Of a DNA stretch of 64,000 nucleotides, positions 1 through 9,093 are shown in pieces. Positions within the stretch are counted from its first letter, which is position 1. Every line of letters begins with the position of its first letter. Source of the stretch: Streptomyces sp. H27-H1 (lineage in GTDB: Bacteria; Actinomycetota; Actinomycetes; Streptomycetales; Streptomycetaceae); NCBI RefSeq assembly GCF_026627445.1, contig NZ_JAPNLJ010000034.1, positions 1 to 64,000 on the forward strand, in the 5' to 3' direction. The notes beneath the pieces are model-generated. The model did no database searches. It saw nothing but the letters and a program-made list of their open reading frames with translations, and had not been told where the DNA came from. The position numbers and the translations under genes are program-made.

Positions 1-160
1 GGGTGGCCGGGGGGGTCCGGCGGAGGGAGATCCGGAGCCGGGGCCAGGGCCGGAGCCCGGCTCGTGTCCGGGGCCCCGGCAGGGCTCCGGACAGGTCGGG
101 TGGCGGCCGGGCTCGATCCGGGGGGCGGCCCCTCGTCCCGGCCGGCCTCGGCTCGGGTTC

Positions 161-1504
161 CTACTCCGGGGTCGGTCCGCGTTCCGGGTCGGGGCCGTCT
201 TCCAGGGGGCGCTTGCGGAGGAGCAGGACGACCAGGCCGCCCAGGACGACCAGGCCCACCGCCAGGGAGGCGATCACCGGGGTGGCTGCGGAGCTGCCGC
301 TGGCGGCCAGCCGCTCGTCCGAGGTGTCCGGATCCGCTGCCGGGGCGGCGCCCGATCGCGCGCCCAGCGTCGTGACCTCCGTGCCCGGTGCAGCGGCGTC
401 GACCGGCTGGGCATCGGGGAGCTGCGGCCACTTCGCCGTCGCCGTGGCCACGGTGGAGGACTGGCTGGAGCCGGCCACGATGTGGACCTGCGCCGGGATC
501 CCGCTGGTGAAGACCCGGCCGACCGGTACGCGGGTCGAACCGCGCAGGGTGACCGCGGCGGCGCCGTCCGGCGTCCCCGCCGGCACCTCGAAGTACAGCT
601 TGCCGCCGTTGACGGCGGAGGTGACCGGCAGACCCTGGGCGTCGACCACGCGCACCCCCATGGCCACGGCCGCCGCGTCCGGGGTCACGCTCACGCTCTG
701 CGCACCTGTCCGCACGGTGACCGGTCCGATCCGGGTACCCAGCGGCCCCGATACCTCGCCGGGATCCACCGCGAGCGAGGGCGGCGGTTCCGGCAGCCGT
801 CGCGCCGCCCGCTGGAGGTAGTCGGCCAGCTTCTCCGCCTCCGGGTCGACGGCCTCCACCCGCACTCCCTCGGCCAGCCGCCAGATGGCCACCTGCGTCC
901 CGGCCGCCGCGCTCTGCGCGGTGAGCGCGGCGGCTCCGGCCGCCTTGGCGAGCCCGGCCAGATCGTTCAGCTGGGGGTAGGAGTGCTCCAGGACCCAGCG
1001 GATCCGGCTCGCCTCGCCGTTTCCGGCGAGCGGGGTGCCGTTCCACCCGATCTCCGCGTACCGGGCCTGGGGCTGCGCGTTGCCCGAGACGCCGACTCCG
1101 TACGTCTGGAGCATGCCGCCGCCGTCGACCCGCATCTCGTACAGCCCGGCCGGGATCTGCCGTACGGTTCCGTCCTTGCCGCGCAGGACGGCCTGGCCGT
1201 AGGTCTTCAGCCCGTCCAGGACGGCGCTCGCGCCCTCCGGTGTCCGGGGTGTGCCCGGGCCGGTGTCGGCGGCCGCCACCGCGCCCGGGGCTCCGGCCAG
1301 CGCGGCGGCGAGCAGGGCCACCGCGATCGGACGCCGCGCGGAGCCCCGTACGGCCGCGGCGGACTTGGTGCGCAGCGAGGGTGCGCCGCAGGCCTGGGCG
1401 GCAGCGGCAGCGGCAACGCCGACCGGAGCGCCGACAACGGCACCGGCAGGAGCGGGGCCGGGAGCGGCGGCAGGAGCGGAGGATGCGGGAACGGCAATCG
1501 ACAC
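161..1504 (-). CDS. Exported thioester-domain (TQXA) surface protein without the thioester cysteine
   Basis: This 447-residue protein has an Ala-rich start, then an Arg-Arg and hydrophobic signal segment (about residues 57-80) ending near AVAAADT. The body (about 85-230) matches the actinobacterial Cys-Gln thioester-forming domain: it keeps ARYAEIGW, the IRWVL helix and TQVAIWR with the Gln. A beta-rich domain follows (about 240-350), then a C-terminal membrane helix (about 410-432) with a basic RKR tail, so it is probably membrane- or wall-anchored. Relatives use a Cys in a TYC motif to form an internal thioester that bonds covalently to a surface. Here the motif reads TYGVGV and the mature part has no Cys, so the family chemistry looks lost. 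The ATG at 1504 was chosen; the long Ala-rich leader means a later start is possible. It is a monocistronic neighbour of ssb. Confidence 0.8.
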   Translation of the reverse strand: MSIAVPASSAPAAAPGPAPAGAVVGAPVGVAAAAAAQACGAPSLRTKSAAAVRGSARRPIAVALLAAALAGAPGAVAAADTGPGTPRTPEGASAVLDGLKTYGQAVLRGKDGTVRQIPAGLYEMRVDGGGMLQTYGVGVSGNAQPQARYAEIGWNGTPLAGNGEASRIRWVLEHSYPQLNDLAGLAKAAGAAALTAQSAAAGTQVAIWRLAEGVRVEAVDPEAEKLADYLQRAARRLPEPPPSLAVDPGEVSGPLGTRIGPVTVRTGAQSVSVTPDAAAVAMGVRVVDAQGLPVTSAVNGGKLYFEVPAGTPDGAAAVTLRGSTRVPVGRVFTSGIPAQVHIVAGSSQSSTVATATAKWPQLPDAQPVDAAAPGTEVTTLGARSGAAPAADPDTSDERLAASGSSAATPVIASLAVGLVVLGGLVVLLLRKRPLEDGPDPERGPTPE

Positions 1505-1572
1505 AGTCTTCCCCTTCGGGCCGAAGGCCCAGGTGCCCGTGAGTACCGGGGAATCCTAGCCTCCTCGAACAC

Positions 1573-1980
1573 TCAGACCACCGCCGCCTTCTGAGGGCCC
1601 ATCAGCGGCACGTCCGTCCTGACGACCCGCCGGAACGCGGCCGTGCCTCGGTTCAGGTCGTGCCCGATGGCGGTCGCGTCGATGTTGGCCGAGAACCACC
1701 GGTTGCCCTCCCCGTCGGGCGGATCCTCGCGCACCCGCAGCTTTCCGTGCACCACCAGCGGTTCGCCGACGGAAACGGAGCCTGCGAGGTTCACGGCGAG
1801 TCCGCGCCGGGCCCATACCGTGTAGAAGCTCGTGGGCGCGTCCGCCCAGGTCTCCTTCTTCCGGTCGTAGTACCTCGGGGTCACCGCGAATCGGAACCGG
1901 GCCGCCGGGCCGCTCGCCGTGTCCTTGTAGTCGATCTGCGTGGCCACGTAGCCCACCAGTGTCACCTGGGTGTCGTTCAT
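1573..1980 (-). CDS. ssb: Single-stranded DNA-binding protein, short SsbB type
   Basis: A 135-residue OB-fold protein beginning MNDTQVTLVGYVAT, the usual opening of Streptomyces Ssb paralogues, followed by ARFRFAVTPRYYDRK and a WFSANIDATAIG strand. It binds single-stranded DNA during replication, repair and segregation. It ends at PQKAAVV and has no long acidic C-terminal tip such as the DDDIPF-type tail that recruits partners in the housekeeping SsbA. It is therefore closer to the SsbB type linked to chromosome segregation in sporulating hyphae. The ATG at 1980 is chosen; the frame stays open upstream but without Ssb similarity. It lies just downstream of the dynamin pair on the same strand, a gap of 137 bases, which fits a sporulation role. 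Confidence 0.85.
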   Translation of the reverse strand: MNDTQVTLVGYVATQIDYKDTASGPAARFRFAVTPRYYDRKKETWADAPTSFYTVWARRGLAVNLAGSVSVGEPLVVHGKLRVREDPPDGEGNRWFSANIDATAIGHDLNRGTAAFRRVVRTDVPLMGPQKAAVV

Positions 1981-2117
1981 CCCGGCCGTCCTTCCGGGGC
2001 CCGGAAGGCGCGCTCGACCACGCGCCGCCCCGACCCGCGTTCCGTACCCGTCCGGACCATCCGCACGGGGTAGGAACATGCTGGCCCGGACCGCCGGAAC
2101 CCGCCGGAGCCTGTGGA

Positions 2118-3944
2118 CTACTGACGGGTTGTGGACAACTTCGCCACCGTCGCGTACTGCTCGCGCACCTCCCGGTAGCGCAGCAGCTCCGCCGCCACCG
2201 GCTCCAGCACCCGGGCCCGCCCGCAGCCGGCCGCGGCCTGCCGCAGCCGCCGCTCCGCGTCCTGCCCGTAGCGCCGCGCGGGGCCCCGGGCCCCGATCGA
2301 ACAGGCCCACTCCACCAGTGGTCCGCCGATGATGCCGGCCACCATCAGCAGGACCGGCGGCATCAGGTTCGGCGGCAGTACCCCGACGATCTGCCCGGCC
2401 AGCCACAGGCCGCCGAAGATCTGGAGCAGGGTCATGGCCGCCTGCGCCAGCACCGCCGCCGGCCACCACGAGGGCCGCGGCGGCCGGACGCTGGGCACCG
2501 CGACCGCCGACCCGAGGGTCACCGCGATCTCGTCGAGCGCCTGGGGGAGCCCTTCGGCGCCGCGGACCGCGGTCTCCCGTACGGCCTGCGCCCAGGGGTC
2601 GGGCAGGCCGAGGACCGCCTCGTTTGCGACGGTGCGCACGGCCTGCTCCACCCGCTGGCGGGCCGTCACCTCTTCCTCGACGGGCGGCTCGAAGGCTGTT
2701 TGGGAACGTCCGATCGCCGCCAGGGCGGCGAGCCCGGCCAGTGAGCGGGGGGCGCGCCGGCTCTCGTACCACCGCCAGAGGCGCAGCCACGGCGTGCCGC
2801 AGGCCTTTCCGGCATTGCGCCGCCAGGCCCGCTCGGCGGCGAGCCCGGCCGCGAACGCTCCGACCGCTTCGGCGAGCCGGTCCTCGAACTCGGCGCGCGC
2901 GGTCTCCCCGATCTCCGGCCCGGCGTGGCCGTCGGCCACGTAGAGCGGCCGCAGGCGGGCCGCGGCCTTGTCCACATCGGCGGAGATGCGGCGGGTCGCG
3001 GCGCCCTTCTCCTGGGTGAACTGTCCGAGCATCTCGCGCAGTTCCCCGACGCCTTCACCCGTAAGAGCGGAAATCCCGATGACGGTGGCCCCGGGCTCGC
3101 CGTGTTCGCCGAGCGCGATCCCGTCGTCGTCGAGGAGCCGGCGAAGGTCGTCCAGTACGAGGTCGGCGGCTTCTCCGGGCAGCCTGTCCACCTGGTTCAG
3201 CACGACGAAGGTCACCTCGGCGTGCCCGGCCAGCGGCCGCAGGTAGCGCTCGTGCAGGACGGCGTCCGCATACTTCTCCGGGTCCACCACCCACACCACG
3301 GCGTCGACCAGTGCCAGCACCCGGTCCACGTGGTCGCGGTGGGCCGCGACCGCCGAGTCCAGGTCGGGCAGGTCGACGAGGACCATGCCGCGCAGTGCCT
3401 CGGCTTCCGAGGTTTCGCGGGGGCGGCGGCGCAGCCGGCCCGGGATCTCCAGCCGGTCGAGCAGTCCCGCGGCGCCGTCGGACCAGCTGCACGCGATGGG
3501 TGCGGCGGTCGTCGGCCTGCGCAGCCCGGTCTCGGAGATCTGCACTCCGGCGAGCGAGTTGAAGAGGGTGGACTTGCCGCTTCCGGTGGCTCCGGCGATG
3601 GCGACGACCGTGTGCTGCGCCGACAGTCCGCGGCGCGCGGCCGCCTCGTCCAGCACCCGTCCGGCTTCGGCGAGGGACTTTCCGTCGAGGATCCGCGTCC
3701 GGGACAGTCCGATGAGCTGGCGCATCGCTTCGAGGCGGACGCGCAGGGCCTGCGCCTCGGGGCTGAGCGGGGGCGCGGGGGCCCTGCCGCCGTCGCTTCC
3801 GGCGCCGGAAACCGCCCGTACCAGTGCTTCGTCGCCCTCTTCGTCACCGCCGGCGGGCCAGTCGTCCTCGCTGGTCCGGGGTCGCGAGCGGGCGATCAGT
3901 CCGTCGTCCCAGCGGTCGTCGGTGCGGTCGGTCAGGGCGGTCAC
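2118..3944 (-). CDS. dynB: Membrane-anchored dynamin-like GTPase (DynB type)
   Basis: A 608-residue GTPase. An acidic N-terminus precedes the P-loop GATGSGKST at about residues 118-126. Next come DLPDLDSA (G3-like) and NQVD (G4-like), a helical middle, and two hydrophobic segments near the C-terminus (about 490-540, split by a PPNLMPP turn) that should form a membrane hairpin. In Streptomyces, DynA and DynB are co-transcribed dynamin-like proteins that stabilise FtsZ rings during sporulation septation, and DynB is the partner with membrane segments. The start lies 4 bases after the stop of the preceding GTPase gene, so translation is probably coupled. The dyn names rest on architecture and pairing, not on a database search. 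Confidence 0.8.
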   Translation of the reverse strand: MTALTDRTDDRWDDGLIARSRPRTSEDDWPAGGDEEGDEALVRAVSGAGSDGGRAPAPPLSPEAQALRVRLEAMRQLIGLSRTRILDGKSLAEAGRVLDEAAARRGLSAQHTVVAIAGATGSGKSTLFNSLAGVQISETGLRRPTTAAPIACSWSDGAAGLLDRLEIPGRLRRRPRETSEAEALRGMVLVDLPDLDSAVAAHRDHVDRVLALVDAVVWVVDPEKYADAVLHERYLRPLAGHAEVTFVVLNQVDRLPGEAADLVLDDLRRLLDDDGIALGEHGEPGATVIGISALTGEGVGELREMLGQFTQEKGAATRRISADVDKAAARLRPLYVADGHAGPEIGETARAEFEDRLAEAVGAFAAGLAAERAWRRNAGKACGTPWLRLWRWYESRRAPRSLAGLAALAAIGRSQTAFEPPVEEEVTARQRVEQAVRTVANEAVLGLPDPWAQAVRETAVRGAEGLPQALDEIAVTLGSAVAVPSVRPPRPSWWPAAVLAQAAMTLLQIFGGLWLAGQIVGVLPPNLMPPVLLMVAGIIGGPLVEWACSIGARGPARRYGQDAERRLRQAAAGCGRARVLEPVAAELLRYREVREQYATVAKLSTTRQ

Positions 3945-3948
3945 CGCG

Positions 3949-5580
3949 TCACCTCTCCTTCTGCAGTACGGACAGCGCGGCGATCAGCTCGGCCTGGGGT
4001 TCGGGGCTCACTTCAAGTGCTTCGATCGGGGCGAGGCGGCGGTCGCGTTCGGCGCGCAGCACCTGGTCGAGGTGTTCGGCGACGAGCTCGCCGCCCCGGT
4101 CGCGCAGGCGCACGGCGGCCTGCACTCCGATCCGTTCGGCGAGCTTCTCCCCGGCGGGCCGGGCCCGTTTGCCGCCGAGGAGGGCCGCGACCAGCAGGGC
4201 GGCGACCCCGTCGGGGTCGGGTGCGGGCTGCTTGTCGAGCCGCGCTACCTCTTCCTCGGCGAGTTCCTCCAGCACGCGCCGCCAGCGCCGTACGGCCATG
4301 CCGATACGTTCCGCCGCTTCGCGGTCGGGGGCGGGCAGGGCCACGGCTCCGGCGGCGGGCTCGCGCCGCCAGGCATCCGCGATGCGTTCGTCGGCGGCGG
4401 CGACGGCGCACTGGAGCAGGGCCGCGAGGGAGTCCGCGAGGGAGTCGAGCAGTTCGTCGGCGCTGGTGTCGAGCGGGTAGCCGCGCCAGCGGGTCAGTGC
4501 GTCCCCGGCGAGTACGGCGCCCTGGTCCAGGCGGCCCCGGACCCGCTTGCCCTCCCGCTTGTAGGCGTCCTCGACGGCGAAGGTCAGCCGTACGGCGGCG
4601 GCGTGCTGGGCCGCGACGGCCGATGCGAGCTCCGGCATCCGCCGGGAGAGGGAGTCGAGTGCGCCGAGCGCGGTGCGCCCGACGGCGTACTGGCGGGCGG
4701 CCGGGTCCTGGGCGTGGTGGGCGAGCCAGGCGAACAGGGGGGCCACGGCGCTGGCGGGCAGCAGCCCGCCCCCGCCGGTCGATTCGGGCAGTTCGGGGAC
4801 GGTGAACCGGGGCACCTCGCCCAGTCCGGCCCGTGTGAGCAGGGCCCCGTACTGCCTGGAGACCTCGGCGAGCACCTGGTGCGGGACCCGGTCGAGGACG
4901 GTGACGAGGGTGGCTTTGTACTGCTTGGCGGTGCGCAGGAGGTGCCAGGGGACGGCGTCGGCGTACCGCGAGGCGGTGGTGACCATCACCCAGACGTCCG
5001 CGGCACAGATGAGTTCGGCGGCGAGCGTCCGGTTGTCGACCACGAGGGAGTCGATGTCGGGGGCGTCGAGGATGGCGAGGCCGCGGGGCAGGGTGGAGAC
5101 GGTCTCGATCCGTACTTCGCGGGCGGCTTGCGCGTGCGAGTGCTTGCCGGCCTGCCGGTGGGGGGGCTTCCGGGCGGGCGTGGGGCTGTCCTCGTCGTCC
5201 TGGGGATCCCAGACCCGCATCAGGTCGGGCAGCACCCGCATCCCGGCGAACCAGTGGTGGTCATCCGGATGGCAGACGAGGACGGGGGTGCGCGTCGTGG
5301 GCCGGAGTACCCCGGCTTCACTCACTTGGCGCCCCACGAGGGAGTTGACGAGGGTGGACTTACCGGCTCCGGTGGACCCGCCGACGACGGCGAGCAGCGG
5401 CGCGTCCGGCGCCTTCAGCCGGGGTACGAGATAGTCGTCGAGCTGCGCGAGCAGCTCGGCTCTGGTTTGGCGGGCGCGGGGGGCTCCGGGCAGGGGCAGC
5501 GGCAGACGCACGGACGCGACCCGGTCGCGCAGAGCGGACAGGGCATCGAGCAGCTGAGGCCGAACATCCAAGGTCACCAC
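3949..5580 (-). CDS. dynA: Dynamin-like GTPase (DynA type)
   Basis: A 543-residue protein with an early P-loop GGSTGAGKST (about residues 67-76), a ILDAPDIDSL G3-like motif, and long charged helical regions rich in Ala, Arg and Glu. No convincing transmembrane segment is visible, unlike the downstream partner. This fits DynA, which reaches division septa through membrane-anchored DynB. It is the first gene of the two-gene unit, and its promoter should lie between 5580 and the tRNA. The start is GTG at 5580. An ATG two bases upstream is in another frame and stops at once. An YfjP-like or generic ABC-type GTPase label would be the alternative, but the paired arrangement favours the dynamin reading. 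Confidence 0.8.
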   Translation of the reverse strand: MVTLDVRPQLLDALSALRDRVASVRLPLPLPGAPRARQTRAELLAQLDDYLVPRLKAPDAPLLAVVGGSTGAGKSTLVNSLVGRQVSEAGVLRPTTRTPVLVCHPDDHHWFAGMRVLPDLMRVWDPQDDEDSPTPARKPPHRQAGKHSHAQAAREVRIETVSTLPRGLAILDAPDIDSLVVDNRTLAAELICAADVWVMVTTASRYADAVPWHLLRTAKQYKATLVTVLDRVPHQVLAEVSRQYGALLTRAGLGEVPRFTVPELPESTGGGGLLPASAVAPLFAWLAHHAQDPAARQYAVGRTALGALDSLSRRMPELASAVAAQHAAAVRLTFAVEDAYKREGKRVRGRLDQGAVLAGDALTRWRGYPLDTSADELLDSLADSLAALLQCAVAAADERIADAWRREPAAGAVALPAPDREAAERIGMAVRRWRRVLEELAEEEVARLDKQPAPDPDGVAALLVAALLGGKRARPAGEKLAERIGVQAAVRLRDRGGELVAEHLDQVLRAERDRRLAPIEALEVSPEPQAELIAALSVLQKER

Positions 5581-5904
5581 ATGCGAAGAATGCCCAATTT
5601 AGGAGCATTTTTGAAGCTTATACGTCCTCTGCGCGCCGAGCGCTACTCCAGTAGCGCATCCCGGACAGAGCGGACGAGTGGGGCGCAGGCATAACGAGTG
5701 CACAACACCCAGGGCGCCACGGCGCAAAAGCGGTGCGCGAATCGCACCTGCCTGCGATTATCGGGACCGCTTCACCGAACCTCCACATCGTGGCACGCCG
5801 GTGAAGCAACCGGGACAAGGCAACCGGAGCCCTATCCTTGACCCCGGCGCGGACCACAGCCCCACCCCCACCCAGGGGCTCCAGGCCACCACAGCCACCT
5901 TCCG
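5581..5904. other. Intergenic promoter region between dynA and tRNA-Arg
   Basis: These 324 bases hold no credible gene. The part next to dynA is unusually AT-rich for this genome (runs of T and A around 5597-5625). It presumably carries the leftward promoter of the dynamin operon. The part next to the tRNA should carry its promoter, but I cannot assign -35 and -10 hexamers with confidence; CTATCCT near 5831 is only a weak -10 candidate. Confidence 0.5.
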
Positions 5905-5977
5905 GCCCCCGTAGCTCAGTGGATAGAGCAGGTGCCTTCTAAGCACTTGGCCGCAGGTTCGAGTCCTGCCGGGGGCA
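5905..5977 (+). tRNA. tRNA-Arg (anticodon TCT)
   Basis: A complete cloverleaf can be drawn. The acceptor stem GCCCCCG pairs with CGGGGGC. The D arm is GCTC/GAGC. The anticodon stem GGTGC/GCACT encloses the loop CTTCTAA, giving anticodon TCT, which reads AGA and AGG. The T arm GCAGG/CCTGC carries TTCGAGT. The discriminator base is A and no CCA is encoded. AGA and AGG are rare codons in Streptomyces, so this is a minor arginine tRNA. Arg-tRNA genes often serve as integration sites, but no integrase or duplicated 3' end is visible in the window. Confidence 0.95.
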
Positions 5978-5996
5978 CACTTCACGCCCGACCCCG

Positions 5997-6019
5997 AAGC
6001 CCTCCCCCGCGGAGGGCTT
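5997..6019 (+). terminator. Rho-independent terminator after tRNA-Arg
   Basis: A perfect 9-bp stem, AAGCCCTCC with GGAGGGCTT, has a 5-base loop CCCGC and begins 20 bases after the tRNA. The 3' side runs into TTTC. It is a normal terminator for the tRNA transcript. Confidence 0.85.
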
Positions 6020-6039
6020 TCGTGCAGGTCAGGGGATTT

Positions 6040-6429
6040 TAGCGGCGGCGACGTAGCGGCGACGTAAGCCCCGGACCCTTGGAGGTCCGGGGTGTCGGAC
6101 GGTCAGCCGAACGGGCCGCGGCGCTGGACATCACGCGCGCTTCTTCCAGCAGCCCGACCGCCCGCAGGATCTCGCCCTTGCGCGCGGCGGCGATGCCGGC
6201 CGCCGCCAGCCGTTCGTACTCGTACAGATCGACTTCGGAGTGGCCGATGTCCATCCGATAGCCGCCGGACGACCACTCCAGGAAGACTCCGCTGCTCGAC
6301 ACCGGTTTCCAGCCCCGGTCTGAGCAACAGCACCGTCAGCAGGGCCCGTTGCTTCGGCGGCCCCAGCTCCAGCGCCTTCGTCCCACGATTGGTCTGCAGC
6401 GGTCCGAGAAGACGGAACCGCAGTCGCAA
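6040..6429 (-). pseudogene. Remnant of a SARP (AfsR-type) regulator
   Basis: On the minus strand a possible TTG start at 6429, behind an AAGGGGGG Shine-Dalgarno-like run, opens LRFRLLGPLQ then LGPPKQRALLTVLLL. This is the typical beginning of the winged-helix domain of SARP regulators. The frame breaks near 6310. In a second frame SGGYRMDIGHSEVDLYEYERL and AARKGEILRAVGLLEEA continue into the BTAD helical domain, then the sequence degenerates and stops at 6039. About 70 residues of the DNA-binding domain and nearly all of the BTAD domain are missing, so no working activator can be made. It abuts the MMPL remnant, suggesting that a metabolite or export locus was lost here. Confidence 0.75.
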
Positions 6430-6456
6430 CGTAGGTCCGTCGCCCCCCTTGAAGCC

Positions 6457-7776
6457 GCGCTCGTCCTGCCCGCCTCGCTGGCCCGCCTCGGCCACAAGGC
6501 CGCCCGCAAGAACGAGAACACCCGCCCCGAGCAGGGCTGGTGGCACCACACCGCGCTGCGCATGATGCGCCGGCCGCTGCTGTACGGAATCCCGGCGCTG
6601 GTGGTGCTGCTGCTGGGGCCGGCCTCGCCTGTACTGGGTCTCACCTTCGGCGTGCCGGGTGCGCAGGTGCTGCCCCGTGACGTGTCCAGCCGGGTGGTCC
6701 AGCAGCAGATCCTCGACAACTTCGCCGCTGAGGAAATGAGCGGGAGCAAGGTCCTGCGTACCGACCAGGCCGGGACCGACGCCAACCGGTCCTCGATCGG
6801 GGCCACGGCGGCCACCGCGCTGTCCCAAGTCTCCGGCATCCACCAGGTCGACGCCCTCACCGGTTCGTACGCGAAGGGCCAAAAGATCGCCGAACCCGGT
6901 GACTCCTCCCGGCGGTTCGCGGGCGAGCGCAGCACCTGGTACTCGATGGTCGCCACGCACCGCACCGTCGCCCAGGACATCGACCGGGCCCACTCCGAGA
7001 TCCGCTCCGTCGCCGCCAAGGGCGCCGAGCCGGGCTCTGTGAAGGTCGGCGGCTACCCCGCGCCGAGCCGAGCGAGTTCCGCGCCGAGCCGGTCGACTGG
7101 CTGCCGCTGGTCTTCGGGCTGATCCTGGTGACCACGTTCCTCGTCCTGTTCCTGATGACCGGCAGCCTGCTCCTCCCGGCGAAGGCCATGCTCCTGAACG
7201 CCCTGAGCATGGGCGTGACGTTCGGCGTCCTTGTCTGGATCTTCCAGGAGGGCAACCTGGCCGACCTGTTCGGCTTCACCCCGAGCGGCTCGATCGAGCC
7301 CAGCATCCCGATCCTGATGTTCTGCGTGGCCTTCGGCCTCTTCATGGACTACGAGGTCTTCATGCTGTCCCGGATCATGGAGGAGTACGACCTCACCGGC
7401 GACAACACGGGCGCGGTGGCCGCCGGCCTGGAGCGCAGCGGCCCGCTGATCACCTCGGCGGCGGTCATCCTCACGGCCTCCGTCGCCACGTACGCCTCGT
7501 CCGAGATCGTCTTCCTCAAGACGCTCGGCATCGGCATGGTCGTGGTCATCCTGGTCGACGCCACGCTGATCCGTGCGGTCCTCGTACCGGTCTCCATGCG
7601 GCTCGCCGGCAAGGCCAACTGGTGGGCCCCGGGCGCCCCTGCGCGCGTTCCACGACCGGTTCGGCATCTCCGAGTCGTCGGCTCCGGCCGCACCCTCTGC
7701 CGCTGCCTCTGCCTCTGCCTCTGCCTCCGGGCAGCCCGACAGGGCAGGGGTCGGCGTTCCCGCCGACCGCGCCTGA
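6457..7776 (+). pseudogene. Broken MMPL/RND-family transporter, N-terminal half missing
   Basis: Similarity to MMPL transporters starts abruptly at ALVLPASLARLG (about 6457), with no start codon and none of the first membrane block. It runs through the periplasmic region and shifts frame near 7070-7100. It resumes as DWLPLVFGLIL and TGSLLLPAKAMLLNALS, with the RND-type GLFMDYEVFMLSR and RSGPLITSAAVILT membrane motifs. It shifts again near 7634, and APLRAFHDRFGI leads to a stop at 7776. Two frameshifts and loss of about half the protein make function unlikely. An intact family member lies at 27865-30111 and shares the same motif order. Sequencing error could explain single indels but not the missing 5' half. 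Confidence 0.85.
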
Positions 7777-7801
7777 TCCATCCGGCCCTGGGGAGAGAGA
7801 C

Positions 7802-9011
7802 ATGCTGGGATTCGGAGTGACGGCGCTCATGCTGGTGGGCTCCGCCGGCGTCCACTACTACCTGTGGATCCGCCTGGTCCGTGACACGACCGGACCGGGG
7901 ACGTCCGTGCGGCGACTGGCCACGTGGGGGGGGTGGTCCTGTCGGCGCTGCTCGCTCCCGGGACCCGGATCCTCACCCCGCTGTTCGATCCCTCGGACGG
8001 AGGTGGTGGCCGGTTCCTGGCGTGGCCCGGCTACACCCTGATCGGAGTGCTGCTCTACCTGCTGCCGACGCTCGTGTTACTCGAACTGCCGCAGGCGCTC
8101 GCGCTGCGCACGTGGCGGCGCGCCGAGCAGCAGACGGATGCGACTCCGGTGCCGGCGGCGTCGGCACCGGCCGCCGAGCCCGGGGCGCCGGAGCCGACGG
8201 CGCCCGCCCCGGCGGAGGCCGGGGGCCGCCTGGTCGGCCGCCGGCTCTTCCTCGGCCGGGCGGTGGGCACCGCACCCTGGCCGGGGCCACCGCCCTGGGC
8301 ACCGTGGGCTACGGCATGTCCTCGGCGCTCGGGGATCCGCTGACCAAGCGGGTCCCGGTCACCCTCTCCAAGGTGAACCCGCGCCTGGCCGGTCTGCGGA
8401 TCGCCGTCGTCAGCGACATCCACCTGGTGACGATCGTCGGCGATCTCGCCGACGGAACGGCGTCCCAGCTGGGGCCTGCGGCCCGGCCGCTGAAGGGGCT
8501 CGACTCGCGGTACGGCAGCTTCTTCGTCACCGGGAACCACGAGTACCTCTACGACGGGGTCGAGGACTGGCTGGGCGAACTGCGCAACGTCGGCGTCCGC
8601 CCTCTGGTGAACGAACGCGTGGAGATCCGGCACAACGGGGCCTACCTCGACCTGGCCGGGGTCGAGGACCTCGCGGGGGAGGAGTACGGCCGGGGGCCCG
8701 ACCTCGGGAAGGCCCTGGGCGGGCGGGACCTGTCGCGTCCCGTCGTGCTCCTCGCCCACCAGCCGGTGTTCGCCGACGAGGCCGCCCGGCACGGGGTGGA
8801 CCTCCAGCTGTCCGGACACACGCACGGCGGGCAGATGTTCCCGCTGACCGCGATCACCGAGCTGGCCAATCCGGTCAACTCCGGGCTCGGCAAGGTGGAC
8901 GACACCCAGGTGTACGTGACGAACGGGGCGGGCTTCCTCGGCCCGCCGGTTCGGGTCGGCGCCCCGGCGGACATCACCCTGCTGGAACTGCGTTCCCCGC
9001 AGCCCTCGTAG
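7802..9011 (+). pseudogene. Frameshifted metallophosphoesterase with N-terminal membrane region
   Basis: The ATG at 7802 opens a membrane segment (MLGFGVTALMLVGSAGVHYY). The frame shifts at a run of eight G (about 7925-7932), where LSALLAPGTRIL continues, and again near 8268. The third frame carries the calcineurin-like phosphoesterase domain with SDIHL, GDLADG, TGNHEY and SGHTHGGQMFP, which bind the two metals. Between SDIHL and VGDLADG there are only a few residues, whereas relatives have about 25 more, so an in-frame internal deletion is also likely. The family hydrolyses phosphoesters at the outer membrane face. Metal-binding motifs survive, but two frameshifts prevent a full product unless they are sequencing errors. 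Confidence 0.75.
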
Positions 9012-9093
9012 CACCGTGCCCCAGGACCGGCCCCGGGGATACCGCTGCCCCCGACCGCCTGGTGCTGCGGGTCCGGGCCGTGGCGGCTCGGGG

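Noticed and set aside
3..821. Open frames on the plus strand at the left edge
   Set aside because: They mirror the minus-strand thioester-domain protein and are Arg/Ser/Gly-rich without any recognisable domain. Bases 1-160 hold nothing I can support.
5905..6040. Integrated element at tRNA-Arg
   Set aside because: No integrase, excisionase or repeated tRNA 3' end is visible on either side, so only a decayed accessory patch can be claimed.
6039..6302. A free-standing 87-residue gene
   Set aside because: Its sequence continues the SARP remnant in a second frame (BTAD-type helices), so it is treated as part of the pseudogene.
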